Source: Cryptomeria japonica (lineage: Eukaryota; Streptophyta; Pinopsida; Cupressales; Cupressaceae). From it: 64,000 nt of DNA. Shown here piece after piece: positions 53,540 through 64,000 of this stretch. Location of the stretch: contig NC_081414.1 of the NCBI RefSeq assembly GCF_030272615.1, positions 659,630,292 through 659,694,291 on the forward strand, in the 5' to 3' direction. The notes under the pieces are model-generated. The model saw nothing but the letters and a program-made list of their open reading frames with translations. It was not told the DNA's origin and searched no databases. Position numbers and translations under genes: made by a program. The stretch's first letter is position 1. Every line of letters begins with the position of its first letter.

Positions 53540-55025
53540 GATAAGGAAATTGAGAAAACATCAAAGCAATAGCAAATAGGACAATCACAAAACCTAAAAC
53601 TGCAATGAAAACATGAAGACAAGATATTCAAAATGAAATCAAAGCAAAACAAATGCAGATATCTCCTTCATGTGGCTCCATTGTTCTTCTTTCACCTTCC
53701 AATTTGATGTTGTTCTCACCTACAAAGTGCATTTGCAAGTGGAAAGCAAGTTGTTGATGAAATCTGTAGCATAAGGTTACTCAAAAATGTGATTGATTGA
53801 TTCGATTTAATGTGATTGAACCCTTTGATTGAAGAAACTCATCCAATTTATAGACAAATTGGAGAGAGGACAAGATTATCATGAAATTGATATTTTAGGC
53901 AATTGATTTCCAAAAAAGGGCAAAATTGAGTTGAAGGAAGAAGGTTATGACACCTTCTATGTCATGAATTATGACATATTGCCAATGCAAAGGTTAGAGG
54001 ACTAAAAGCCTATGACATCTTGCTATGCCAACGGTATGATGCATGAGAAATTCATGCTTCCACCGAAGCACAAAAATAGGGAGAGACTAGAGAGGAATTG
54101 ATTAGGTGGAAATTGAATTTAGCAAATTAGAAAATGAAGTGGAAATTAGGAATTAGAAAAAAAATAGAAATGAGGTGGAAATTAGGAATTAGGAAAATTA
54201 GAAATGATGAAATAGAAATTAGGTGAATTTTTTAATAATTTTTCACTCATTAATTAATTCACAAAAAGAGGGGGAATTAATTAGCCAATTAAATAAATAT
54301 TTAATTGTGACAAGAAGACTTAGGATAAATAAATAAATTATTTAACCTAGAGGGAAAATGACAAACAAAATTAAATGAATAAATCATAAAACCCTAGAAG
54401 ATGAATTAGAAATGCAAGGACAACAATTAGTTCTTGACAAAAGATAATTGATGTAGGGTCGATTTGATCATGATTCTGACTAACAAAGGACCAGTGTTGA
54501 TAAATGATTGAGATTGGGTGACAAAAATCAATGACAAATTGACCAAGATTGACAAGGAGATCAAATTGATAGGCGCCAATTGACGAGGAACAATGACTAA
54601 TTGATCCAAATTGACATGATTTAAAAGGACAAGGATCGATGATGAATCGATCACAAAATGACGAGATTGACGAGGACAAGGATCGATGAAAAATCGATCG
54701 CAAAATGATAAGATTGACAAGAGGACAAAACCCTAATTCTATCATCGATTAGGATTGATGATGTCCAAAATAATGATACATGAGCACGCACATTGATGCG
54801 ATAGGATAAGATCAACCAAAATCATGACTGAAGATTGCTATCGACAAGACCTAATTTGAAAGCGATAAAACTGAGGAATGCAGAAGGACTCGATTCTCTC
54901 AAATGATAAAGACCAAGTGCGCAACATGGAAGAAATGTTAATGCGATGCAAGAACCCTAAAATAAGGCAATGCACAAATGTTAAAGTATGACTTTGCAAG
55001 CGTTGACCATTTTTAGATGTCTACA
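53540..55025 (-). repeat. 3' LTR of Tat-3 (truncated)
   Basis: On the minus strand it starts TGTAGACATCTAAAAA after the polypurine tract and follows the Tat-2 LTR with many differences (shared phrases TCAACGCTTGC, ACAATGGAGCCACATGAAGG, ATAAATTGGATGA-like). The 47-bp array is reduced to about two or three units near 54590-54720. The match fades near 53540, before the minisatellite region, so roughly the last 500 bp are missing. Confidence 0.8.
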
Positions 55026-55040
55026 TTTTGCCCCTCTTTG
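55026..55040 (-). promoter_or_regulatory. Polypurine tract of Tat-3
   Basis: On the minus strand CAAAGAGGGGCAAAA directly precedes the LTR start, identical to the Tat-2 tract. Confidence 0.85.
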
Positions 55041-55569
55041 AGACAATGCGATTCTAAGCATTGTTTCAAAGAACAAATAATGAAAATGCCCCAGACAATA
55101 ACAATCACATATGCATGCCCCCTCAAGGAATTGGCCGGAAAAAGCCAGAAAAGAGGCCAATTAGTCGATAAGAATAATAGAAAATGGTAGGTTCGAACAG
55201 ATCAATAATTGAAGGTCAGATGCACAAATTACAAGCAATAGAAGGCACAAAAAAATGCGACTAGCATAAGATGGAGAGCATGCATGTCCATCTAGGCACT
55301 GACAAAGATCTATAAATGAGACAAGGAGAAGGAAAAGAGCTTATTTGCACTAGCCAAAGGGGAGGAATCTTTGCTCAGGAAAAAGACCCTTGCATAGAGA
55401 TGGAAAACATTCCAATGGAAGATCATGTTGGGTAACATGTACGCACCTACAGACGATCGGATGACGCAAGAGCAGCGGTATGTAGCTCAAAAACCCATAT
55501 TGTCAATTTCATGAATTTTGCTTGATTGCGGGACATTGCAGGGCCCACAGGGAAGGAAAAAAATGGACA
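55041..55569. other. Tat-3 spacer between LTR and minisatellite
   Basis: It corresponds to 29487-30010 of Tat-2 in reverse. No gene is recognised. Confidence 0.5.
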
Positions 55570-55670
55570 TCTGCACCTATGTGGGTGCATTCTACACCTA
55601 TGTAAGGATGTTCTGTGCCTGTGTAAGGTACATAGGCACAGGACAGGGTACACAAGCACAAATGTGCACT
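55570..55670. repeat. CTGTGT minisatellite upstream of the PMD gene (Tat-3)
   Basis: Three plus-strand units (cores CTGCACCTATGTG, CTACACCTATGTA, CTGTGCCTGTGTA) are followed by minus-strand units (ACATAGGCACAGG, TACACAAGCACAA). It has the same inverted layout and distance from the PMD start as in Tat-2. Confidence 0.7.
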
Positions 55671-55834
55671 GAAAACACTAATTTGACCAAAAACAGTGCA
55701 CAGATGATTCCAAAAAGAGGGATAAGGGTAGGATAGGTCAAAATAGATAAGAAAAACCCTAATTGGGGTATGAAACAAGGAAATGAAGCCCTTAGGAGAA
55801 AACCCTAAAACTGACAAAGTGTGTCCCAATTGTG

Positions 55835-57700
55835 ATGCAGAGTCGACAGTATCCATTGATTACATGGGAGAACAGACCTGACTGCTTCATGTTGCGACAT
55901 AGACTTAGGAGCATAGACAAAGATACATTAGCAAGACTTGGATTATACTATATTACATTCATGCCCAAGATTAGGGCAAACAGAGGACTGCTTACCACAT
56001 TAGCAGAGCAATGACATTCAGAGACTTCCTCTTTCCATCTGCCAACTGGAGAGGCGACTGTGACACTAGAGGACATGTGGCGTATCCTCCACATTCCTAT
56101 TCATGGGGAGATGGTGGTGTACGACCCAGTGACAGGGAGAGATGCTTTGTGTAAATTATTCAAGTGCGATGCAGATGATTTGGATATCGTAGAGAGGGAG
56201 ATTAGCTGGGAGACCATGGCAGTAGAGTATGATCAACGTTATGTAGTGATAGCAGTGGTTATAGCATGCCTATTAGTAGGTGATAGATGAGGACATGGAT
56301 TCCCTATTGGATGGGGAAGAGTGCTAGAGTGGATGGTGATAGAGGGGACTATGTATGCATGGGGACCATGTGTGCTTGCTATGCTATATTTTTAGCTACA
56401 TCAGATAGCATATCAGGGGGTTCAAAATTTGAGTTGTGGGGTCACACTGTTACAGGTATGGGCATTTGAGCACATAGCCATATGTCGACTGATTGCAGAG
56501 AGACAGGTAGTACCACATCAACCATATGTGTACTGCTATGGGGGTACATTAAGACAAGGTCCATTTGGATATATATTGTATTGGCGACATGAGCTAGACA
56601 GGTTGAGAGAGTTCACATGGAGGCCATATCAGGATTGCCCTGGATGGTCAGATGATGGTGATGAGATATCGTATTGCAGATAGGAGAGATACCTAATTGG
56701 GTGACCAGTGAATCGCCAAAGAGTGATTGAGATGTATCTACCAGAGAGAGTCAGACGACAATTTGGAGAGAGGCAAGATGTACCAAGAGGGACTGCACAC
56801 TTTGCCCGATCTCATAGAGAGATGAGTTAGTGGGGAAGGATGATTTAGCCACACATAGCATATGCTGACTTCACATAGCTACAACAAATACAGTGGGATT
56901 GGAGATCAGATGTTGTGGATGCCGAGATGATAGAGGAGTATAAGTGATGGTTTGCACGATGATGACCTGTGCCATTGACAGATCCTGATATTCTAGTACC
57001 TAGGAGACAGGAGGAGGGAGATGATGAGGATGAGGAGGATGAAGAGAATGGAGATGATGAGGATGAGGAGGATGATGAGGATGAAGGTGATGAGGATGAG
57101 GAGGATGAGGAGGATGGAGGGGATGATGAGGATGGGGAGGAGGACAAGGAGGATGAGCCATATCTAGCCAATCAGGAGTCATTGCAGGATATACCCATAG
57201 AGTCAGAGACAACTAGCATAGAGGAGATGGGGATATGTAGGGCCACCATAGCAAGTCAGCATGATCACATTGCAACATTAGAGAGACAAAATGCTATCTT
57301 GAGGATAGAGCAGGATCAGTTCAGAGCAGAGATAGCCAGACTGACAACGGCTCGAGATACAGCAATAGCCTAGGCACAGCAAGCAGAGAAGAGAGTGACC
57401 GAGTATATTGGGTCAATTAGGGATGCCAGTGCACGTGAGATGGCACAAATGTTGGTAGAGACTAGAGATGAGATACGCCAGTTGAGGACACTATATGAGA
57501 GTGTAGTTCCACTAGAGTAGAGAGCAGCATCATATCAGTCACGGTCGAGGACAAAGAGTAGACCACGCTCTCAGAGGTCAGTGAGCAGCATGGGGGTGAG
57601 TGGACCTAGGAGACCACCACAGCCAGGACCAGGGATAGGAGGGGCTTCATCCTTGAGACATAGCAGGGATGAGGAGGATAGAGGGAGCACCTAGTGACAG
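55835..57700 (+). pseudogene. Plant mobile domain (PMD) gene antisense to Tat-3 (broken)
   Basis: Start at the ATG at 55835 (MQSRQYPLITW), with codon 5 intact unlike Tat-2. The PMD block reads YITFMPKIRANRGLLTTLAE, SFHLPTGEATVTLEDMWRIL and IPIHGEMVVYDPVTGRDAL. A Trp/Tyr-rich part follows (YVYCYGGTLRQGPFGYILYW near 56526), then a very acidic stretch from 57015 to 57150 and a likely coiled coil (57220-57360). Stops at about 56012, 56288, 56681, 56825 and others interrupt it, partly at positions different from Tat-2. The two copies read through the same protein, so the gene was intact in their common ancestor. Its role is unknown. Confidence 0.75.
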
Positions 57701-58909
57701 AGGCACATGCTCCTTATGACATAGACATATATAGTGTGACATTATGTATTCAGCCTGTGGGCCATATGTAAGATAGATAGTCCAATTTTGGACTTCGATA
57801 TTGTTTTGATATATGATATGATATATGATGGGATGCAATGTGTTATGGATTATGTTTACATTCCATGTATGGATGGCTTATGCACTATTTATGTACCATT
57901 GTGGAACATGTATGAATATATTTTGATGTGTTTTTGATGCATTTATAATATGAAATGGATAAAATGCTTGATATAATGCAAATGTACTAACCAATGAATG
58001 CAGGATGCAACTTATGTTTTTGGAGATCAGAGAACTAGACCAAACTGACTGCCCAAACTGATGGAAGAAATGTTAGTAAGAAGAAATTAGACAGAGGACA
58101 GTTAGAAATGAAGAAAAACTTGCTTTCACAAATGCACAAAAGTAGGTGAGAATCTTTATTTAATGTAGCGAAGCAGATGCAGAGCATCATGGCATTGAAG
58201 GCCAGAGCTGAAATGCAACCCCTTTTGCAAAAGACAGACACATCGCACACAAGGAATGAGTGAAGCATCCTAGGGTGCATACATCAAAGCTCGAGGTATG
58301 TGCGGTGTTCACAAAGCAAACGTACTTATCACAGACACCCAATGATATAGTTTCCCCAGTTTGTGACAAACATTCCACAAACAACAAACACAACAAAGAA
58401 AAGAAAAAGGAACCATGAACCATCCCGGTCACTCTAAATCACTCAGTGACATCATCGAGCAACATAGGAACATGATTGAAGCCAAAGATAAATCACTAAA
58501 AAGATAAGACGCACAAATTCAACCAAGCCAAACAAATAGTCTGATTGTCATTGTAAAAAGTGGAAAACAAGAATGATCATGCTGTCTAGTTTCAGGGAAT
58601 GTGGTACCCCGTCTAAGACAGGACACAGTCTGGTTTCGAGTATACCACACCCTGTATAAGACCCATGATAATAGTAACAAGGACAAATGATATTGATGTT
58701 GATTGATTGATATGACAATTTTGATCAGTTTGAATGTTTAGTTTGATTGAAAAGTTCATCTGTTATTGCATGATTTCATTGAAGCACAATGTTGGATTGG
58801 TTGTTGTTGGATGTATGCTCAGTGATCTATCTATACATAGAGGGGACCATTTATTGACAACATGCAAAATGCCAAAGAAATTGTTTTTGGATTTTGATGT
58901 TTTCACTTT
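57701..58909. other. Tat-3 post-pol spacer
   Basis: It corresponds to 26116-27369 of Tat-2 in reverse, including the conserved block at 58323-58343 (CTTATCACAGACACCCAA) and the block around 58580-58680. The open frames 58035-58280 and 58187-58432 match translations of the same spacer in Tat-2 but also contain frame changes, so I do not call a gene. Confidence 0.55.
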
Positions 58910-59030
58910 GTAGGAATTTCAAGTTTTTTACAATTTTTTGTTCATTTTTTCAGGACTTTATCTGACTTTTTAGGGATTTTTACAGGACATTATTTGATTT
59001 TTAGGGATTTTTTCAGGACATTATTTGATA
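58910..59030 (-). repeat. A-rich tandem repeat, TCCTGAAAAAAT units (Tat-3)
   Basis: On the minus strand, units of AATAATGTCCTGAAAAAATC with A-rich spacers are repeated three to four times. It is the counterpart of 25895-26115. Confidence 0.7.
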
Positions 59031-59299
59031 AGAAAGCTCCAGCCCACACATAGGAATAACTCCAGGAATTGATCATGACAAAGGTGAGCACCCAAATGAA
59101 AATTGGACAGACATATACAACGACTAGGACCAAAACATATGTACAAGGATTGGAAACCTGAGTATGCAAGACAATGATGTTGACCAATCACAGGCCTGGA
59201 ATAGAACATTGGGTCAATGTAAGGATAATCGTGATAAACCTGTGGGGGGGAAAATATAGCTAGGAGTCAGGATAGATAATGAAGCAATAGTTTTTTACA

Positions 59300-59367
59300 C
59301 ATGGCACCTGTTTGCTAGGTTTTCACCATGGTACTTGCCCAAAGTGCCTATTTGCCAGATTTTCACT
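59300..59367 (-). promoter_or_regulatory. Twin RNA-hairpin motif after pol (Tat-3)
   Basis: On the minus strand, the first hairpin (59344-59367) has AGTG pairing with CACT and TCTG with TAGG (two G-T pairs). The second (59300-59330) has CATGGTG with TGCCATG (two G-T pairs) and CCT with AGG. Both keep the AAAA bulge and GCAAA in the loop. Compared with Tat-2, paired positions have changed on both sides while pairing is kept. Confidence 0.7.
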
Positions 59368-59538
59368 AGAGGACGAATTATTTTTCTTTACTATTTTGCA
59401 ATTTTTTTCCACTTTTTTCTTTTATTTGATTTTTTTTCTTTCACTTTTTTGATTTTTTTGTATTTTTTGAGCTTTTTGATTTTTTTGTATTCTTTCAGGA
59501 TCATATTTGAAGAACTGTTGATAGAAAAACTATGCCCA

Positions 59539-60762
59539 TTACTTTCGAAGGTGCATACTGTTTACAGAATCGAACAGGGGTTCACCTTCTGGGGTTGCAA
59601 GCTGATATGCCCCCGAGCCATAGGCTGCAATAAATATGAAAGGTCCAACCCAATTAGGCTCAAATTTTCCTTTGATGATGTCATTAGATTGTGTATTCTT
59701 GGGGTTTGCCTTTAAAACCAGATCTCCCACTTCGAAGTGTCACCCTTTGACCTTATTATAAGAGTGACGGAGATGGTTTTGATATGCTTGCAAATGTGTC
59801 AGGGCTGTCTGACGTTTCTCATCTAACATCTCAAGTTGATGCAATCGAGAGACTCTATGCATCTCATCATCAATAAGATGTTGCAAGGAAACACGCAAAG
59901 AAGGAATTTCCACTTCCAAGGGTAAAATGGCTTCCGCACCATACACCAAGGAATAAGGTGTTGCGTCAGTAGGTGTGCGGATGGAAGTGCAATAAGCCCA
60001 TAGTGTTGGCTTCAACTGTACATGCCAATCTCAACCAGCGTCATTGACCACCTTTTTCAGGATCTTAATAATGGTTTTATTTGATGCTTCAGCTTGACCA
60101 TTACCTTATGGATAGTAAGGACTGGAGAAATAGTGTTGGATGTGAAACTTTTCACAGAGTTCCTTGACATCTTTGTTCTTGAATGGACAACCATTATCTG
60201 TGACTATTGCAAGAGGAACCCCATATCTGCATATGATATAATTCAGTAGAAACTTTGAAATATGAACACCAGTGATATGGGTCATGGGGATAGCCTCGAT
60301 CCATTTTGTAAAGTATTTTGTGGCCGTGATGATGAATTTGTGTCCGTTTGTAGATATCAGATGAATCTTGCCAATAAGATCCAATCCCCATTGAGAAAAG
60401 GGCCATGGAGATATGACAGAATGAAGTTCTTGGGCTGGCACATGAATGTAATTTTTGTGTATTTGACATTTGTAGCATTTCTTGACAAAATCATGAGCAT
60501 CCTTTTCCATGGTGGGCCAAATATACCCAACATGAACCAACTTTTTAGCTAGACTCAGACCATTGAAATGGCCCCCACATATACCACCATGAACCTTGTG
60601 TAAAGCCATTTGTGTTTCGTTAGAATCCAAACACCTGAGGAGGGTATAGTCAAAGGAACGACAGTAAAGAGTGTCAGCGATGATGACATATTTGACAGTT
60701 TGGCGTATGAAGGCTCGACTTTGGTTAGAGGAAAGGTTAGGTGGTAAAGTTTGGGATTTCAA
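59539..60762 (-). pseudogene. Tat-3 integrase (broken)
   Basis: The zinc end has VHGGICGGHFNG and FVKKCYKCQIH, the latter without the stop seen in Tat-2. The core has WGLDLIGKI, VTDNGCPFKN and NGQAEASNK with a TAA at 60106-60108 in place of the Gln before it. The C-terminal part has LVYGAEAILPLEVEIPSLRV (59740-60015) and GDLVLKANPKN, FEPNWVGPFIF (59539-59730). A frame change lies near 59735. All three DDE residues are readable. Confidence 0.85.
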
Positions 60763-61536
60763 ATACTAATAGATATCATTGTACCATGGGGAAGTAGGGC
60801 CAACAAGAACACACATCACATCTGTTGTCGAAATTTCAAAAGAAGGGACAAGCAACTATTCGACCAAAAATTCACATCTGTCCATATTATGGGGCATATT
60901 TAACATGGAAGCAATAGTTGCCATAGCATCTGCTGACTTGTTTTGTATTCTCGGAACTTGACTGAAATGGGTATCAGTAAATTTTGTCTTGAAGAAATCT
61001 ACCATATGCTTATAAGGAAGAAGCTTTTCATCTTTTGTTTCATAGTCATCATTTACCTGACGGATGACTAACTGGGAATCTCAATAGACTTGTAAATGTG
61101 TAATGTTCCATTGGATTGCTACTCGGAGCCCTGTGACCAAAGCTTCGTATTCTGCAATATTATTGGTGCAATGGAAAGTTATTCTGTAGGATTTGGGAAT
61201 AGCATCACCTTGAGGGGTGACAAACAATATACCTACTTCGGACCTGAATTTGGTATGGGATCCATCAAAATATAATTTCCATTCATTAGAGGATGTGATA
61301 GCAAAGACTGATTCATCTAGAAAATCCATCAACATTGGATGATCATCATGAATAGGTGCCTCTGCAAGTTGATCCACTATGATTTGTCCTTTTATTTCCT
61401 TTCTCTCAATGTACTCAATATCAAACTCACTCAGGATCATAACCCACTTTGCCAGGCGACCTGTCAAAGCTGCTTGACTAAGCAAGTATTTTAAGGGATC
61501 AATTTTTGCAACTAGCAATGTCTGATGATTTAACAT
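60763..61536 (-). pseudogene. Tat-3 RNase H end and second (archaeal-type) RNase H (broken)
   Basis: VAKIDPLKYLLSQAALTGRL and SEFDIEYIERK finish the gypsy RNase H. The aRNase H follows with YFDGSHTKFRSEVGILFVTP, NNIAEYEALVTGLRVAIQW and HLQVY, where a stop at 61081-61083 replaces the codon before the catalytic Asp. The remainder, including the Asp-containing AKSADAMATIAS-like end near 60920, is still visible downstream. Confidence 0.8.
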
Positions 61537-62487
61537 ATAGTGTCAAAGCTTCTATGTTGCAAAGACCACTCCTAAACATGCCCATTCAATAGTTGAATAA
61601 TTCAGTTCATAGCCCACTAGTGTCCGATTGATATAATAAATAGCCCGTTCTTTTCCCTTCTCACCCTGTTGGGCTAAGAGAACTCCTAGTGTCGTTTCAG
61701 TTGCAGAGATATGCAATATGAATGGCTTCCCTGCTATAGGAGGCATTAGAATAGGTGGCAACAACAGATAATCCTTGAGAGTTTGAAATGCTGATTGACA
61801 TGGCTCAGTCCATTTAAAAGTGACACCTTTATGCAATAAATTCTGGAAGGGATGACATTTGTCTGCCAATTGAGCTATAAACCAGTGGATTGACTGTAAC
61901 TTTCCTTGCAAACTTCTTAATTGATGGACATTGGAAGGAGGCATATCCATTATTGCTTTAACTTTTTTGGGGTCTACTTCGATGCCTCTATGAGAAACAA
62001 TGTACCCTAATAATTTGCTGGTTGTGACACCAAAAACACATTTCTTTGGGTTGAGTCTGAGCTTGTAGGTTTCCATTCAATCAAAGATTGGGCCAAGGAT
62101 GGCTAGATGACTATCTCTTGTGACAGATTTGCATAATAGGTCATCAACATAGTCTTCCATCAAAGTATGCATAAAATCATGGAAAATTATCGTCATAGCT
62201 CTTTGATATGTTGCGCCAACATTTTTAAGACCAAAAGGCATCACATTCTAGCAATAGGTACCCCAAGCACATGTAAATGCAATCTTATGTTGATCTTCAG
62301 GAGCAATGCAAATTTGATTATATCCAGAAAAACCATCCATCAATGATAGCATCTCATATTCAGCAGTCATGTCAACTATGATGTCTATATTCGGCAGTGG
62401 AAAGTCATCTTTAGGGCATGCTTTATTGAGATCCCTAAAATCCATATAGATTCTGATGCCCCTAGTTACTTTGCTAACTGGTACCAA
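61537..62487 (-). pseudogene. Tat-3 reverse transcriptase and gypsy RNase H (broken)
   Basis: RT: DFRDLNKACPKDDFPLP, LMDGFSGYNQICIAPED, FTCAWGTYC, then a TAG at 62248-62250 at the Trp codon that is TGA in Tat-2, and YVDD at 62140-62151. Thumb and RNase H occupy 61552-62076 (LRLNPKKCVFGV, LLGYIVSHRGIEVDPKK, PFILHISATETTLGVLLAQQ, YELNYSTIEWACLGVVFAT). Confidence 0.85.
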
Positions 62488-63606
62488 ATTTGAAATCTAG
62501 TCTACATAATCAATGGGTCTGATAAAGCCCGCATCTAATAATTTTTTTAGTTCTACCTTGACCAAGAGAGCCACCTGGGGATGCATCTTTTTGAGTTTTT
62601 GTTTGACGGGCTTGGCATCTGATTTTAATGGCAAGTGATGAAGGACTAATTTTGGATCAAGGCCTGGCATATCTACATAGGACCATGCAAAACTGATCTT
62701 CTTCTCAAGAAAGAAATTGGCAAAATCTATCTTTTCCTATTTTGATAGAGAAGTAGTGAAATGAATGACCTTAGGGTTGTCAGGTGTACCCAAATTTATC
62801 TCTTCGGTCATTTCCACAAGCAATGTTGACTTATCCTAACTTGATAGGGATATGTCCAATCTTCCACCTTTGGGCACCCCAAAGAGGTTTTCACCCATAG
62901 GTACATCTTGTATTTTTACTTTTTCATGGTCAGAGAGTGCCTTACAGTTTTCACTCAAAGACCCATTCTTTTGATTTTTTACTTTTTCTTTTTCTTTTTC
63001 ATTTTTATGACTAGAAGATGGAGTTCATTCCCCAAAATATGCTGTGGAATCTAGATCAATAGTAAATCCTGCCTTATGATCACCTTGTGGTATGCCTTCT
63101 CGTAGTCCAAGAAATTCGGTAATTGCTTTGTCATTTTGAAAACAATCTAATGTGAGTGGTTCTTGTTGGTCATGTTGGATAAGCTAAGGATAGACAAGGG
63201 GCATGTCATCATCGGTTTTAAGGAGAAAGAGGGCCGAGATGGTAAAGATGTAAACGTCCATCTTATCATTGTCTAAACTGCTCGTATTTGATTCAGAGCT
63301 TGGATCCCAGAATGACTCTATCCAAGCATTAGGACATGTTTTAGGTGGGCAAGTTATTTCATGTTTATCTTCCATGGGCAAATCATCAAGGTCAAGGAAA
63401 ACATTTTCAAGGGCCTAGGAGCTAGAAGAAAAGGAACTCCACTCCCATTCTTTGGAATCAGTTTCAGGTCGAGTATCCTCACGTGTTGTTTCATCATCAG
63501 AGTCATGCCCTTTTCCACACGTGGTCACTTTGGTAGACGAGGGTCCAATTTGCAATGGTACAAAACCTAATCCTAAAGTTGGATGTCGCATCTTGGGTAT
63601 AATAGG
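62488..63606 (-). pseudogene. Tat-3 linker before reverse transcriptase (broken)
   Basis: It corresponds to 21401-22399 of Tat-2. It includes the pre-RT phrase ending FAWSYVDMPGLDPKLVL near 62690, the hairpin-forming codons at 62872-62896 (GGGTG with TGCCC and CCTC with GGGG, with an AAAA bulge), a Lys-rich run near 62970-63010 and an acidic/Ser-rich part at 63184-63381. Several stops. Confidence 0.65.
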
Positions 63607-64000
63607 TTATAGTCTTCCTTTCTTGTCAAGGCCCAAGCCAGTGCAACCATCATATCCCTTTTTCTGCAGCATAGTAAACCCCTTGCCGTACCGCTCCACT
63701 GGCAACCTGACAGGTGGTGTCTTAGTTGGATCCTTATAAAGCCAATCTATGACATCATCATCCAAAATTTCCTTGTCAAGTTCAGCCCATTTTGTAAATG
63801 TAGTGGGGGGCTGATACTGAATGACTATCTTAGGTTCCTTTTGCAACAAAAGTGGTTTGCCATGTGATTTTGGAGATATTGGTAAGTTCCCAATGAGGAA
63901 TGTTTGAGCCATTGAATACTCTCCGCATCCTTGGTCCTGTATCTTCAATTTTCCTTTGACAGCATCTAACAATTCATTAGGATCCACATAATTATGTGAG
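63607..64000 (-). pseudogene. Tat-3 G-patch region (cut by window end)
   Basis: An open frame of 126 codons ends with YGKGFTMLQKKGYDGCTGLG followed by LDKKGRL, a clear G-patch pattern, better kept than in Tat-2. Upstream it reads KLKIQDQGCGEYSMAQTFLI and VIDWLYKDPTKTPPVRLPVE, the linker that follows protease. Protease itself lies beyond the window. Confidence 0.7.

Larger units (their letters stand above)
53540..64000 (-). mobile_element. Tat-3: Ty3/gypsy Tat element with PMD gene, minus strand, cut by window end
   Basis: It is read from right to left: G-patch region (63987), linker, RT, RNase H, aRNase H, integrase (to 59539), twin hairpins, A-rich repeats, PMD gene on the opposite strand, minisatellite, polypurine tract and 3' LTR. 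The same family as Tat-2 by LTR, PMD and spacer sequence. Gag and the 5' LTR are outside the window. The 3' LTR is incomplete at its far end. Confidence 0.85.

Noticed and set aside
56845-57212. Minus-strand frames rich in Ser or in Pro/His
   Set aside because: Antisense readings of the acidic Asp/Glu run of the PMD gene.

Overview
The window looks like repeat-dense nuclear DNA of a seed plant. The evidence is nested LTR retrotransposons, a plant-type LINE with an RNase H domain, plant mobile domain (PMD) sequence, and decayed pieces of a DRM-type DNA methyltransferase gene and a PPR gene. Very long LTRs, low GC and layered decay suggest a large genome, possibly a gymnosperm; this is inference. 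I see no intact host gene, no rRNA, tRNA or CRISPR, and nothing bacterial.

Layout. 1-6208: 3' half of a Ty3/gypsy Tat-lineage element (Tat-1, plus strand), with its 3' LTR from 5226. 6209-9424: 5'-truncated L1-type LINE. 9425-12314: AT-rich DNA without a recognisable gene. 12315-46694: a Ty3/gypsy chromovirus (element B, plus strand). B is interrupted twice. A Tat element (Tat-2, 13585-about 32122, plus strand) sits in its 5' LTR, and a pol-less Copia-type element (element C, 34724-41361, minus strand) sits in its gag with a clean 5-bp target duplication. 46695-53540: a non-LTR stretch with a 2.25-kb near-perfect inverted repeat built from a DRM methyltransferase gene, two smaller DRM-derived foldbacks and a PPR pseudogene. 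53540-64000: a third Tat element (Tat-3, minus strand), running off the window.

How the parts relate. The Tat copies share the order Gag, protease, G-patch, RT, RNase H, second (archaeal-type) RNase H, integrase, then a long post-pol region. That region holds a twin RNA-hairpin motif in all three copies and, in Tat-2 and Tat-3 only, a PMD gene on the opposite strand. A short minisatellite occurs both in the Tat-2 LTRs and upstream of the antisense PMD gene. Element C has a multi-zinc-knuckle Gag and a roughly 1,090-codon accessory frame instead of pol, so it should be non-autonomous.

All element reading frames are broken. Many stops sit where Gln, Trp or Arg is expected, as methylcytosine deamination would give. 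Most striking are the inverted DRM sequences: a gene of the RNA-directed DNA methylation pathway turned into hairpin-forming DNA amid heavily silenced repeats, and so a candidate source of small RNAs against DRM itself.
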